Source of the DNA: Trichopria drosophilae | Lineage: Eukaryota > Arthropoda > Insecta > Hymenoptera > Diapriidae | Direction: 5' to 3' | Length of the DNA stretch: 64,000 nt | Assembly (NCBI GenBank): GCA_030407085.1 | Contig: CM059582.1 | Span: 89,858,501 to 89,922,500, forward strand | In this document: positions 8,972-20,900 of the stretch, piece by piece | How the letters are laid out: every line of letters starts with the position of its first letter | Position numbering within the stretch: position 1 is the first letter of the stretch | The notes under the pieces: generated by a model | Database searches by the model: none | Seen by the model: only the letters and a program-made list of their open reading frames with translations | Told to the model about the DNA's origin: nothing | Position numbers and translations under genes: made by a program

Positions 8972-11935
8972 GCTAACGGTCATGCGGAAATTTTCCAGAT
9001 TAACTTGCATCACTGCAAAGGTGCCTCAGCTCAACTTATGAGGGACCTGCAAGTGATGCATACAAAACCAGCCATGGCACTAATACAGGAGCCGTGGTGC
9101 TACAAAGGTCAGATTCGGGGCCTGAGTAGGATTGGCACAGTCTACGCCAGTCGACTTCATGAAATGCAGAGGGCATGCGTAGTTCTTAAAAACATGGACG
9201 CTGCCCTGCTACAGGAATTCTCTACTAGAGACCTAGCTTCGGTCAAAGTCTCTCAGGGAATAGGGGAAAGGAGCTTGGTGATTGCATCAGCCTACTTTGC
9301 GCACGATAGGGAAACTCCCCCGGAGGAGCTAACTAGGTTAGTCAGGTACTGCGCAAATGCGGGCCTTGATCTCCTCATTGGTTGTGATGCAAATGCACAC
9401 AGTACTCTGTGGGGGAGCACCGACACAAATGAGAGAGGGGAGGCCCTCATGGAATACCTGATATCTACTAACCTCGAAATTTTGAACGAGGGAGTTGAGC
9501 CAACGTTTGTAACGGCAAACAGAAGAGAGGTCCTTGATCTCACTCTATGCAGCCAAGGCATGCGTGAGGCTGTCCAGGAGTGGAGGGTTATTGATGAACC
9601 CTCGCTCTCGGATCACAAACTCGGGCCAAATTGGAACAGTTTAACCCTGCAGAGAAATGGTCCAGAAATCCAAGAAGCACGAACTGGCAAGGGTCCAGAG
9701 AAAGTCTGCAAGCCAGGATGAAGGGCTTCAAAGGCAAGTATGGAGCGAAAAACGATCTTGAGTACACAGAGGCCTTTCTTAGGGGAGCTGTGATGAGATC
9801 GCTCGAAGCCAATTGCCACTCAAGAAAGTAAACCCCAAAAGGGGAAGGCTTAATTGGGGACCAGCTTTGGAGCGTAGCCGAAAGGAGGCGAGGAGATTAT
9901 TTAATCGAGCAAAGAAAGCTGACACAGCAGAAGTCTGGACGGCTTACAAGGATAGGTTGAAAGCCTACAAAAGGCAGATTAGAGAGTCTCAGATAAATGC
10001 ATGGAGGGAGTTCTGTTCGGAAACGGAAAGTATACCCTCTACTGCAACATTAGCGAGAATACTATCCAAAGGAAATGATGGTAAACTACGATTTATCAAA
10101 GGAGAAAATGGCGAGTTTGCCAAATCTCCGAAGGAAACACTGGAAACGTTGCTGACAAGCAATTTTCCAAGTATTAAACTGGGATCGAACGGTGCGCCCG
10201 AGGAGCCTACTACGAGTAAAGGGAGGCACTGGGGGATCGCTGCCCAAGTTGTAAATCCAAACAAGGTTGTAAGGGCACTAATGGCCTTTGAGGCGTTCAA
10301 GTCATCGGATGGCATATACCCGGCCCTCCTTCAGGAAGGCCTGGGGGCTATCCTGAGACCATTGACTGGACTTCTTCGGGGGTGCATTGCGCTTGGTTAC
10401 ACACCTACAGAATGGAAGAAATCACGAGTTTCGTTTATACCCAAAGTTGGAAACAAGAACTACGTGGAAGCAAAGGACTACAGACCGATCAGCCTAACAT
10501 CCTTCCTATTAAAATTGTTGGAAAGATTGGTTGAGAGGTATCTTATAGAAGGTCCTTTGGTACGCTCACCTCTTCATGGGGAACAGTATGCCTACCAGGC
10601 TGGCAAATCTGCTGAGTTGGCACTTATGTCAGCCGCGGGCTTTATAGAGAAGCAACTCAGTACGAAGGAACATGCATCGGTGCTTTCCTACATATTGAGG
10701 GTGCTTTTAACCGCATCTCCGTGGAAGTAATACGGAAAGGAGCGGAAGAACATGGGGTGCCCAAGGAACTCATAAGTTGGATTGTGAGCACCCTTAGAAA
10801 TAGGTATATTTATCCGGAATGGCAGGGTACCCTAGTGGAGGGGATGATCTCTGAGGGTTGTCCTCAAGGTGGAGTGTTGTCCCCAATTCTTTGGAACCTG
10901 GTAGCTGATAGCTTGATCAGGAAACTCAAGGATAGCGGAATCTATGCGATTGGATATGCGGACGATATTGCTATCCTCGCTAGAGGCAACTACGAGGAAG
11001 TTTTGCAGGAGCTTGTCCAAGAAGCCCTGAGGGTTGTGGACAAATGGTGCAATGAAAAAGCGCTATCGATACAACCGGAAAAAATTGCCGTCATAATTTT
11101 CTCTAGGAGATATAAGATCAAAAAACTGAGGGAAATGGTGATTCGCGGGAAGCAGGTGCCATATGCCAGCGAAACCAAATATCTTGGAGTAACCCTGGAT
11201 AAAAAATTAAACTGGAATAGTCACCTGGAAAATAGTTGGGGTCTAGGACCGAAACAGCTGCTCTGGATCTACCAACAGATTGAGTTACCAAGGATTACCT
11301 ATGCCTCGCCAATTTGGTGGCAGAGGACAGAAAAGACCCAAGTTCAACAAAAATTGAACAGGGTACAGGCTATGTTTCTTAGGGGCATTTGATCAGTAAG
11401 GAAGAGTACACCCATAGCCGCAATGAGATCTCTTTTGGGCGTACCGTCCATGGCTCAGGCAGTAAAATGCGAAGCCATGAGAACCGTGTATAGACTCAAG
11501 TGCTTGGGAAGCTTGACAGGTAAGCAAGATTGGTTAAACCATCTTTTTCAAGGAAATCTGAGAGACATGTGGTACCAACCACAAGACAAGATCCAGACAC
11601 ACCACATGGGGGAAAACAACTTTAAGGTTTGGTTCCCCAACAGGGAGGACTGTAAAAATAAATCAGCTATACCCAGGAATGGCATCATCTGGTTCACAGA
11701 TGGGTCCAAAACCAACCAGGGTGTAGGCGCAGGATACTGCGGACCGAAGCTGCGGGAGAACTTTTCTCTCAAGCTCAACAAATTTAACACTGTTTTCCAA
11801 GGAGAGAGGTGGCGGCAATCCTCATGTGTGCCGAGACCCTCATGGAGAAAGAAGTGACAAATAAAACGATATGGATATGCTCGGATAGTCAGTGTGTCGC
11901 GTACAAAGTTCTCTGTGGTTATGTGCATCGAGAAT
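8969..11935 (+). pseudogene. Loa-1 ORF2: endonuclease, reverse transcriptase, partial RNase H
   Basis: The AP endonuclease is at 8969-9620: QINLHHCKGASA, LIQEPW, SAYFAHD, IGCDANAH, and SDH at the end. The reverse transcriptase occupies about 9830-11390: VNPNKVVRAL, DYRPISLTSF, a first catalytic block reading HIEGAFN, GCPQGGVLSP and GYADDIAILA. The start of RNase H is WFTDGSKTNQGVGAGY (about 11690), continuing in a shifted frame to CSDSQCVAYK near 11900. Frameshifts lie near 9620, 9820, 10715 and 11810, with a stop at 11390. The catalytic aspartate of RT motif A is replaced by histidine. Loa elements are known to carry RNase H, which supports the clade call. Confidence 0.8.
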
Positions 11936-11937
11936 AG

Positions 11938-12525
11938 AGTGTTGCAAATAAGTTAATTTTTATGTAATTTAGCAAGCGCAAGGGCAAATAAAAGAAAAAT
12001 AATTTTTACGCAAGACGTTCATCGTTTACATTAGAAAATCAGTAAGTAAATATGCCTTATGAACATAACGATAGATTTGTAGGTTTTGTTTTGTAATTTA
12101 TGGACTGAAACGTGAAATTTAATATATATAGATATACTAATGTTTTTATTAATTAAGTTAATAAAAAAACCCTTTTACATTCGTCAGATTTATTTTTTGT
12201 ATGCAAATTTATGTAACTTTATATGCAAAAAATCAACATAACCTTCAACCCTTCAACTTAATTATTTCATATAAATTCAAGAATGTGACTTTATCGGTTT
12301 ATTCTTATTTTATTATTTTAATATATTTAATTATTATAATAATTTTATTAATTTATTTAAATAGTTTAATTAAAAATTTAATATTGAAAATATTAAGATA
12401 ATTTATATTTTTAAATATTTATAATTAAATTAATATTTTTATATAATTATTTCATTTTTATTTCATGTTTTTGGCAACAGATCAACCTTATTTTTGTCTT
12501 AATTGTACGATTAGTGTTTTAAAAA
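11938..12525. other. AT-rich spacer upstream of transposase
   Basis: Very AT-rich, with runs such as taatttatttaaatag, and no conserved frame. It probably contains the 5' flank or end of the transposon encoding the gene at 12526. I looked for an inverted counterpart near 17000-17200 and found none. Confidence 0.35.
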
Positions 12526-14654
12526 ATGTTAAGATTTATTGAACTTTCCTCGCGCCAAAAGCGCAGAAGATTGCCACCAATAAATTATAATTTAGCAGGT
12601 CATTCAAGAAATAACGAACAAGGTATAGAAATACCGCATAATAGAAATAATACTGAGAACCTGCCCTCAACTGTTTCAAATATAAACAACCGATTTGAGG
12701 AAAATAACGTTGACGCTGAGAATGTAAATAACGATCAGATTATTCAAAATATAAACCACGAGGAAAGTAATATACATAACGACGATGGCAATGCTGATAA
12801 TTATAATTTTAATAATGATGAAAATAATATTGATGATTTTGATGATGGGAATGCAAGTGAGAATGAAGATAATCACATGGACAATCGCGAACAGCGATAT
12901 AAAACAGCACTTAAAGAAGCATTTTTAAAAATAAATTTGAAACATAAACATGCTAACTTCATATTAAAAATGTTATGACAAGATCCCTTCGATTTAACAT
13001 TCTTACCAAGTGATATTCGGACCTTAACTGAAACTCCCAAAATCACTGCAAGTACGTTAGTGCAAAAAATTGATGGAGGAGAGTACCTTCATATAGGTTT
13101 TGAAAATACACTCGCACAGAAATTACATAAACTTGGTGCTAAATTGAATAATGGGCTTACCCAGTTTTGGCCAATTCAGTGCAGAGCGTTGAATATACCT
13201 GACAAGAAATACATGATAATTGGAGTTTTTAAAGGCGATGAGAAACCAAAAAACGCTTTCCAATTTTTTAACAATTTTGTTCATGAAATTCTTGAAATAC
13301 GAGAAAGAGGTGGATTACAAATACATAATCGTTTAATACCTTTGGAAATGAGGTGTTTCATCGCAGATGCTCCTGCAAGAGCGTTTTCGTTAAATTATTA
13401 TGGCCATATGTCACCATTTGCATGCTCTAAGTGTAAAGTAAAAGGCCATCGGTGCACAGTATAAAAATTCAAAGGTACTATGGTCTTTGCAAGACCGGTC
13501 ATATGTTAAGAACGGATGATAAATATCATGCTGTGGAGGACAAAAATCACCAAAAAGGTGAAAGTCCATTAGCTCCGCTAATAGGTCTTGTCTCGCAGGT
13601 ACCATTTGATAGCATGCACTTGGTATATTTAGGCAATGTAAAAAAAAATATTACTTGCTCACATTAAAGGTTCTTTTGGATGTAATAAATTAAATAATAC
13701 ACGATTACAAATTTTAGATGATAGAATGGTTATTTTAAAAATGTTTTGTCCATCAGAATTTAATCGTCGGTTAAATGTACTCTCCATGTTAAGTAATTTT
13801 AAAGCAACCGAGTTCAGACAATTTTTACTTTATACAAGCCCAGCTATTTTACATGGTGTTCTGCCCACCAACTATTATGAACATTTTTTGCTGTTACATT
13901 GTGTCATCTGTTTCCTTAATTTTGAACATCAACAAAGAAATGTATTGCTTTATTGCCAAACAGCTTTGGAAACATACCTTGAAATGTGCCATCAGTTATA
14001 TGGCGAGAAATTTCTATCGTATAATGTGCATGGACTGTTACACATAGTTGCAAATGTTGAAAAATGGGGTAGTTTAGATTCAGTGCATTCCCGTATGAAA
14101 ATAATATGCCTGAATTCAGAAATTATGTAAGAAAACCACATCTTCCACTGCAACAGTATTACAAAAGAATAATTGAACGTAATGCTTTGAATAATGACCA
14201 TACAGATACAGAGAGAAACATTTATTTTAGTGAAAATCATAATGAAGGTACACTACCTTTAGATTTTGAATCTCGTAATGTGCAAGAATTTAAAACAATG
14301 AAATTTGGAATAAACGTTTTATCAGCCGCTATGAATGACAGTTGTATTCTTCACAACTCTGAAATTTGTCTTATTAAAAACATAATAAAACAAGTAAATG
14401 ACACATACGTCACCGTCAAACAAATTCACCACATAGATGTCTGTTTATGATATGGGTTGCACTTCTGACACTGTAAGTGTATACTGGTGTAGAAATTTAT
14501 CTAATGACATTCATGCGATCCATTTGAGAGATATTAAGAATAAATGTTACCGAATGCCTAAATGGAGTGACCTTGAAGGCGAAACACGACATATAATTGA
14601 AAATGAGTTCATATGCGTTGTTCTCTTAAAACGATTAGAAATACCAATAGTGTA
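12526..14654 (+). pseudogene. Broken DDE-type transposase (CACTA/Transposase_21-like)
   Basis: The gene starts with ATG at 12526 (a SSRQKRRRLPP basic block), then a long Asn/Asp/Glu-rich linker. The core has TQFWPIQCRALNIP, IIGVFKGDEKPKNA, RCFIADAPARAF, GHMSPFACSKCKVKGH (a CxxC-type finger), LRTDDKYH, DSMHLVYLGNVKK, NFKATEFRQFLLYTSP and NVHGLLHIVANVEKWGSLD. This order resembles animal relatives of the plant En/Spm Transposase_21 family. It is broken by a TGA at 12976-12978 (probably from CGA) and frameshifts near 13470, 13650, 14100 and 14440. The family name is by memory of motif style, so treat the superfamily as provisional. Confidence 0.65.
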
Positions 14655-14878
14655 ATCATACATAGAAATTGTTTCCACGCACTTCATTCCTTACAATATA
14701 TTTCATTCACGTTTCTTAAGCACCTTGAGGTTGGGAGGTTGGGGAGGGTGCGGATGGGACACAATGTGCATTTACCTCCTCGTGGTGTGTCCTGGATAAC
14801 TTTGTATATTATCCAAAGTTAACTAAAAAATGCACTTCTTTATTCTTAATTTTTTCACTTATTACGTAATCTTTTCAG
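14655..14878. other. Spacer and candidate intron 3' end
   Basis: Between the transposase and the DUF4806 gene. It contains a G-rich stretch (gaggttgggaggttggggag, 14728-14747). A possible GGACACA/TGTGTCC stem lies near 14757-14793. A good splice acceptor, cttttcag, ends at 14878, 13 bases before the next gene's ATG. The acceptor implies a 5' untranslated exon further upstream, which I cannot place. Confidence 0.4.
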
Positions 14879-16893
14879 ATCTGCAAACACCATGGATAAG
14901 GCTCAAAAGAAATCGGCTAGTGGTCGGTGTATAAAAACACCAAAACACTTATTGTCATCAGATGATGAACCACCAATCAGAAAGAGGGTACTTATAAAAG
15001 AAGACATAAATATTGACGTAAAGAGAGAAAAATTGCGAGCAATACTCCAAAATATTTCAAACCAAGATGAGAATAAGCCTCCAAGAAAAGTTTTGTAAGT
15101 ATACATAATAAGTAATAAAATACGAATGTTCATGAAAAATTTCTTATAAATTATGTGCATTTTGCATTTAACTAACATGATAATTTTTACATTAACCATT
15201 GTTAACTAAAATCATAATTCCAAGGCCAGAGAACAATACGCAAAAACATATTGCGAGCAGCTACCAGAGTACAAATACTCTAAAGCACGAACTAACATCC
15301 GTTAAGGAATCATCTTCAAGAAGTATTTCAAAAAGGCTGTGCACCGAAAAAGATGCAAATCTGAGTAAAATGTAAGTTATTTTAAACAAACATACATTTA
15401 TTTTAATAGAATAATGAAAATATACTTATTTCAGGAAACGCAGTGAGTATTCGGAACAAGACGTCATCGATTGCATCAATGTAGTCAGTGAACAAGTAAA
15501 GTGTGTATCTAAATACATCTTATATATGTAACTCGTTATAACTTATATAGTTACAGATATTATGCACATGTTATCATTATTTCATAATAAAAATATGTTT
15601 TTACAGTAAATTGACAGACATAGTTGTGTCAGAATTTAACTCTGCTCAGGATCATCGTGAAGACTTTTTAAAGCAGAATAAAATATTGGTCGAACAAAAC
15701 GAACAGTTAGTTCAACAAAATAATCAACTTCTGACCATTGTTAATAAAATTTCAAGTGTATATGCAAAAGTTATCAAAGGTTTCTTCAAGTAACGATACT
15801 TTTCTGGAGCATCTGCAGGGTTTTCCTCTAGATACATTACAGGAATATAATAACCTTGAAGAAGAAAATAATACCGAAGACAGGCAAAGATTGGTAATGT
15901 ATTGTTCTATGCGTTATATTTCTATATAAAAATTTATTACAATATTTAACTGTCAAATATTTATCTTTTTTCGCAGCTGGCGCACTTACGTAGGATAGGT
16001 GCTTCTAAAGTTAAGGACTTCATAAAAATGTCTATGAAAGAAACATTCACAGACAGATTTATATTTCAATATGTCACATGGAATGGATGCCATAATTCCA
16101 TATCGTTCAGTGACTCAAAAACAGCAAATATAATATTTAGTGAGTATACTGCATCATTTAATTAATTAAATATTAGTATTTTGTACATGATCACACATCA
16201 TATTTTAATAAGAAATAATGAGCTAAATTATTTATGGATCATTACGTGTCAAATTTTTTTATCCACGACACCTAATTCAGTACTCGTGAAAAGACCTCAA
16301 TAACCTAATGCCGGTCAACATTTTATAATGAATCATTTATTACTTTGAACGCATAGAGTTTCTTTCATTCGACTGACGATAGTAGATTTATTAGAAAATA
16401 CTGACCGCCATTAGGTTATTAAGGTCCTTTACACGCATCGAATTGGGTGTCGTGGACTAAAAATTTGATATGTGATGATCGATAAATAACTTATCCCATT
16501 CTAACATATCATCAAATTATCGCATTATAATTAAACATATATTTTAACACTTTATTCACTGAGCAAATAAATTCTCAATTTAAATTATTTGTAGATGCTG
16601 CCAGAGAATGCTCCTTTTTCAAAGGTCCGGAAACGAAAAGTGAATTTAAAATAGATGCAATCGATGTGCTTCGTGTCACAAAACAGAGACACAAAAATAC
16701 GACAAATACGAAAACAGCCAGCCTACAAAATGATGACCAAACAAATGATGAAACAAATAAAGATGAACGAAATGAAGATGAAACAAATGATCAATCTACC
16801 GCTAGCCACAGCAAGGACCAAGATGTATACAATATAAAGGAATTGGAAGCTGAATTACAGAGTTTGGGGTATCAAGTAGAATACAACTGGTAA
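14879..16893 (+). CDS. Spliced DUF4806-domain protein
   Basis: A multi-exon gene whose exons join in frame. The coding exons are about 14892-15094, 15225-15371, 15435-15500, 15607-15893, 15977-16139 and 16595-16893. Introns have GTAAGT (15095, 15372), GTAATG and GTGAGT donors and pyrimidine-AG acceptors. The protein has a basic N-terminus (RKRVLIKED), a Gln/Asn-rich coiled-coil-like segment (VEQNEQLVQQNNQ) and a C-terminal DUF4806 domain: GFPLDTLQEYNNLEEEN, LRRIGASKVKDF, FQYVTWNG, then NAAREC across the last intron. It ends QVEYNW-stop. One apparent +1 frameshift near 15770 separates the coiled coil from the domain, and the 15501 donor (GTGTGT) is weak. DUF4806 has no known function. Its position just downstream of a transposase suggests it may be transposon-borne. 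Confidence 0.6.
16225..16492. repeat. Intronic MITE-like inverted repeat
   Basis: Inside the last intron of the DUF4806 gene. The arm at about 16225-16317 and the arm at about 16398-16492 are reverse complements over roughly 90 bp, about 80-85 percent by eye. Shared phrases are ccacgacacc(t/c)aattc and aataacctaatg. The loop is about 80 bp. No coding content. It looks like a non-autonomous DNA transposon that inserted without disturbing the splice sites. Confidence 0.7.
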
Positions 16894-17207
16894 AATCTTA
16901 ATTGTTAATGCCTCATAATGAATAAATATAAATACATGGCAGTAACGGCAAAAATGTATTTTTTAGAAAACTGAAGGAGTACCAAACTGTTAATGGCTCG
17001 GTTGATCAATCTGGATTAAATGGTAAATTTCGAAACTCACAATTTCTTTCAACACGTAGTAAATGTATATTTTCTTTTTCACTACTCTTGACAATATAAC
17101 GGATTCTTCTAAATAATGCGATATTGTTAAGTATTTCTCATGAAAAATGGAACCGTTGCTTTGTTAGTGGTTAATTTTTTTTTCTTGATATTTATAATAT
17201 TTAGTCT
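16894..17207. other. 3' flank of DUF4806 gene
   Basis: AT-rich. A possible extra exon (after tttttag at 16966) would give a TGA at the junction, so the gene most likely stops at 16893. No poly-A signal is clear apart from aataaata near 16921. The Loa-2 element begins in the GC-rich sequence at about 17208. Confidence 0.35.
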
Positions 17208-17527
17208 CAGGACCTTGCCGTTGGTGGGAAAGCTTGTGAGCCGCCGCTCGCCTCTCGATAAATCTACCAGTGGGGGCCTCCAGCCCACTATCGGGCTCCC
17301 CGAGGATTATGACCCCGGCAGGGGTCCGACCTCAGAGGACCGAAGGTGATCCTGGGTACTATGACACGGTCTCACGTGTCCGATCCTAGGCGTCACAGGA
17401 GTGGAGGCATCTCCACAGGTCCTTCCAAGGGCTGTGACATTGGAAGGGTGTCCGAGCTTGGAGGATCACCTAGGCAACCTGGGGACTATGACACTCACAA
17501 GACCACCAGGCAACCAGGGACCGTCTC

Positions 17528-17893
17528 ATGGCTAAACTTACCGCCGAGGGGCGTCCCTGGAAGGGTCCAAAGATCAGGACCGGGGGGGTTGAACTCCTTC
17601 AAAGAATGTTGAAGGCTACAGCCTGGATCCCAGATGAACCAGAGGATCCGGCGGTAATACTTCGGCGTCTGGGTGGGTACAACCCCTCGTTGAAAACGTC
17701 GTGCTGGAGGGTTATCCGTCAGCCGGCGCCTTCAGCCAAGGCTCCAGCATCTGGGCAGCAAGGCGGTATAAAAATGCTGCTGGTTGTCCAGATTCCGGAA
17801 GCCCAAGCTAGGGCGCTCGCGGCCCTTGATAATCGGCCTTACTACCGGTGTACCCGGGTGACATTCAAGGTCACCGGAGGCACCGGCCAGTAG
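17528..17893 (+). pseudogene. Loa-2 ORF1 C-terminal part (DUF4780)
   Basis: The 121-codon frame corresponds to the end of DUF4780: ELLQRMLKATAWIPDEPEDP, RRLGGYNPSLKTSCWRVI, MLLVVQIPEAQARAL and YYRCTRVTFKVTG. It aligns block by block with the end of Loa-1 ORF1 (KILYRQNAGL, GTWVVH, LLVLGVDEDSA). The N-terminal half is unreadable, so ORF1 is 5' decayed. It ends in TAG at 17891, and ORF2 follows in another frame with no TAATG junction. Confidence 0.6.
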
Positions 17894-17934
17894 GGGCCGA
17901 TCATGGTAAAAGAAGAGGCGCGACGTCTCACAAT

Positions 17935-20900
17935 GGCGTCCGTCAACTTCAGTTTACCCAGATTAACTTGCACCACAGCAAGGGCGCCTCTGCTTGTTTA
18001 CAGAGGAACATGGCTGTGGCGCACACAGGCATAGCGCTAATCCAAGAACCTTGGATTGTCAAAAATGCCATTAGGGGGCTGGGGGCCTCCCACTGTTTTA
18101 GCAAAACAGGGGCGGTCAAACCCAGGGCCTGTATTCTCACCAAGGGAATCAACGCAGTTCCACTGATGGATCTGAGTAATGAAGACCTAATGGAGATAAC
18201 AATCAACACAAATGAGTTGGGGAAAATAGCAGTGGCCTCAGCTTACTTCCCATATGATGGGCCTGATAATCCCCCAAGGGAGGTAAGGGAACTGGTGGAT
18301 CATTGCAGGCAGATGGGGCTCCCCCTACTGATAGGCTGTGACGCGAATTCACGCCATCAGATATGGGGCAGTACCGACATTAACGAAAGAGGACAGGCGC
18401 TGCTGGAATATCTGGTCACCACCGACCTGGATATCCGCAACACCGGCAGCACCCCAACCTTTCGCAACGCTATCAGAGCTGAAGTCCTGGATCTCACACT
18501 ATGTAGTAGTAGCCTCCTCCAGAGGATTAAATATTGGAGGGTTAAAGATGATCCGTCACTGTCGGATCACATGACGATTCCATTTCAACTGGCGGCTGAT
18601 GTAGGCGACAATATGACATTTATTACAAACCCCAGAGGTACAGACTGGGAGGGTTTCAAAAGAGACTTAGGTGTAGCCCTCGAGGATGTGCCAAGGGCTA
18701 GGATCAACAATTCTCTGGCACTAGAGGAAGCAGCCAAGGCGTTCAGCGCAGGCATTAAATATGCCTTCGAGCGAAACTGCCGGGAACCCCCTGTCAGGGA
18801 CAGGAGGCTGACCTGGTGGAACCGCAGCCTGGAGGCTAAGAAGGTTAACACTAAAAAGCTTTTTAGGTTAGCCAGGAAGAGGAATTATCCCAAGCCTGGG
18901 ATAGCTATACTATAGCAAGAGATGACTTCAGAGATGCAGTCAGGAAAGCCAAGAAGGACAGCTGGGATCCTTCTGCTCGGATGTCGAGAAGGGACCTCCG
19001 AAGCCAGGCTTGGAAAGGTTCTGGCGAAGGACTCGGCTGCAATCATGGGAATACTAAAAGTGCCAGATGGCACCAGTACGACGACAGACGCGGAGACACT
19101 GGACTGCCTGATCCGAGCCCACTTCCCGGGCTTTTATAGGTCTGGGAGTGGGAAGGGGGGAGACGAAGACCTGAACCGAGCCGTTCCCGGCTCGGGAGGT
19201 GGGATGTCCTAGGCCCGCAGAGAACTTGAACGCCGAATCGCTCGGGAGATCGTCACCCCCGTGAGGATAAGGTGGGCTCTACACTCCTTTAGTCCGTATA
19301 AGTCACCGGGACCAGTTGGAATTTATCTAGCTCTTCTTCAAAGAGCTGGCGATATGATCATAGGACCACTTATAAGACTAACTACAGCTAGTCTCATCCT
19401 GGGCCATGTGTCTAGTGCATGGCAGGGTGTTAAGGTGGTTTTCCTACCTAAAGATGGGAGATGCGGTTATGAATCGCCCAAGGACTTTAGACCAATCAGT
19501 CTAACGTCATTTATACTAAAGTTAGTAGAAAGACTCGTGGATAGGTACATGAGGGAGACGGTCCTAGCACGATGCCCACTGCACGGGAGCCAAAATGCCT
19601 ACAGAACGGGTCTCTCCACTGAGACGGCACTGCATCAGGCTGTCTCACTGATTGAGACCCAGCTGGAGAACAGGGGCTTCGCAGTGGGCGCTCTGCTGCA
19701 CATTGAGGGGGCCTTTAATCACACCGCGCGAGGAGTGATAAAGAGAGCCCTCAGGACGCACAACACACCGGAACCAATCGTGGACTGGGTGGACCACATG
19801 CTGGCGAATCGTAGTCTGCGAGCGGAGAAAGGTGAAATCCGGGGCTATGTTGACTCCGGATGTCCACAAGGAGGGGTTCTTTCGCCACTACTATGGAATG
19901 TAGTGATGAATGAACTCCTGGTCGGAATCACGGAGCTTGGACTACACGTCACGGGATATGCAGACGACGCTCTGATAATTGCCAGGGGACCGTTCTTGAG
20001 TCCGCTGACAAGTTTAATGCAGCGCGCACTTACATTTGTGGAGCACTGGTGTCAGGAAACGGGGGTCTCTATTAACCCTAGGAAAATAGAGGTGCTGGTG
20101 TTCACCAGAAACTACAAATGGGACCGTGTCTGTCCGCTCACTCTGTCTGGACACAGACTAGAGTACGCGGAAACAGCCAAATACCTCGGGGTGACTCTAG
20201 ATAGCAAGCTTAGCTGGAAGAAACATCTGAAAGACAGATGTGCCGGAGTCACAGCTTCCCTATGGCTAATGAGACTAACCATAGGCAGCAGCTGGGGCCT
20301 CAAGCCGGCTACTATGCTATGGATATAGCAGGCTATACTGAAGCCAAGGTTAACCTATGCTATACTGGCCTGGTGGAACAGGTCCACTATGGCTACAGCT
20401 GTCAAGGACCTAGAGAAAGTGAGAGGGCTCATACTGAGGAGTAGCACGGGCGCTGCGAGGTCAACCCCCCCCCCCCGGCGGCGCTAGGTGTTCTCCTGGA
20501 TATAGAGCCTTTTCACATAACTTTGAAAGCCGAAGCCGCAAAGGCCTGGCGCAGGATCAAAGCAAAGAGTGGGTACAGGAGCTCTGTCAAAAGAACAGGA
20601 CCACTGGATGCCTACTTTCGTGGTAGCGTCTTAGACGAGATCGCAGATCGCACGTCACCACGCTATCTTTTTGACAAAAAATACAAAATCAGTCTCCCGA
20701 CCAGAGAAGACTGGGAACGCAACCATGCGACACTACTCAACGGCAACAACTGGTTCACAGATGGGTCAGTTGGGGCGCGGGGGAGTGGAGCAGGGGTATA
20801 CAGAGGAAGAGGTGGAAAAGGGTCCACATACCCCTTGGGAGCCTACACCACTATTTTGCAAGTAGAATTAATGGCTATCATTCAGTGTTCATATAGAGCG

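Larger units (their letters stand above)
7484..11937 (+). mobile_element. Loa-type LINE, copy 1 (3' truncated)
   Basis: The 5' region contains atcccatcaccttgtcgtgg followed by a G-run, a style common at the 5' ends of insect I/Loa-group elements. ORF1 (7731-8969) and ORF2 (EN, RT, start of RNase H, 8969-11935) follow. The element stops abruptly inside RNase H at about 11937 with no 3' UTR or tail. LINEs normally lose their 5' end, so this 3' loss points to a later deletion or insertion. At least three frameshifts and several amber stops make it inactive. Confidence 0.8.

Noticed and set aside
11938..17207. Terminal inverted repeats bounding the transposase plus DUF4806 pair
   Set aside because: I compared the AT-rich flanks by eye and found no convincing inverted match. 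The element ends may be lost or covered by the Loa copies.
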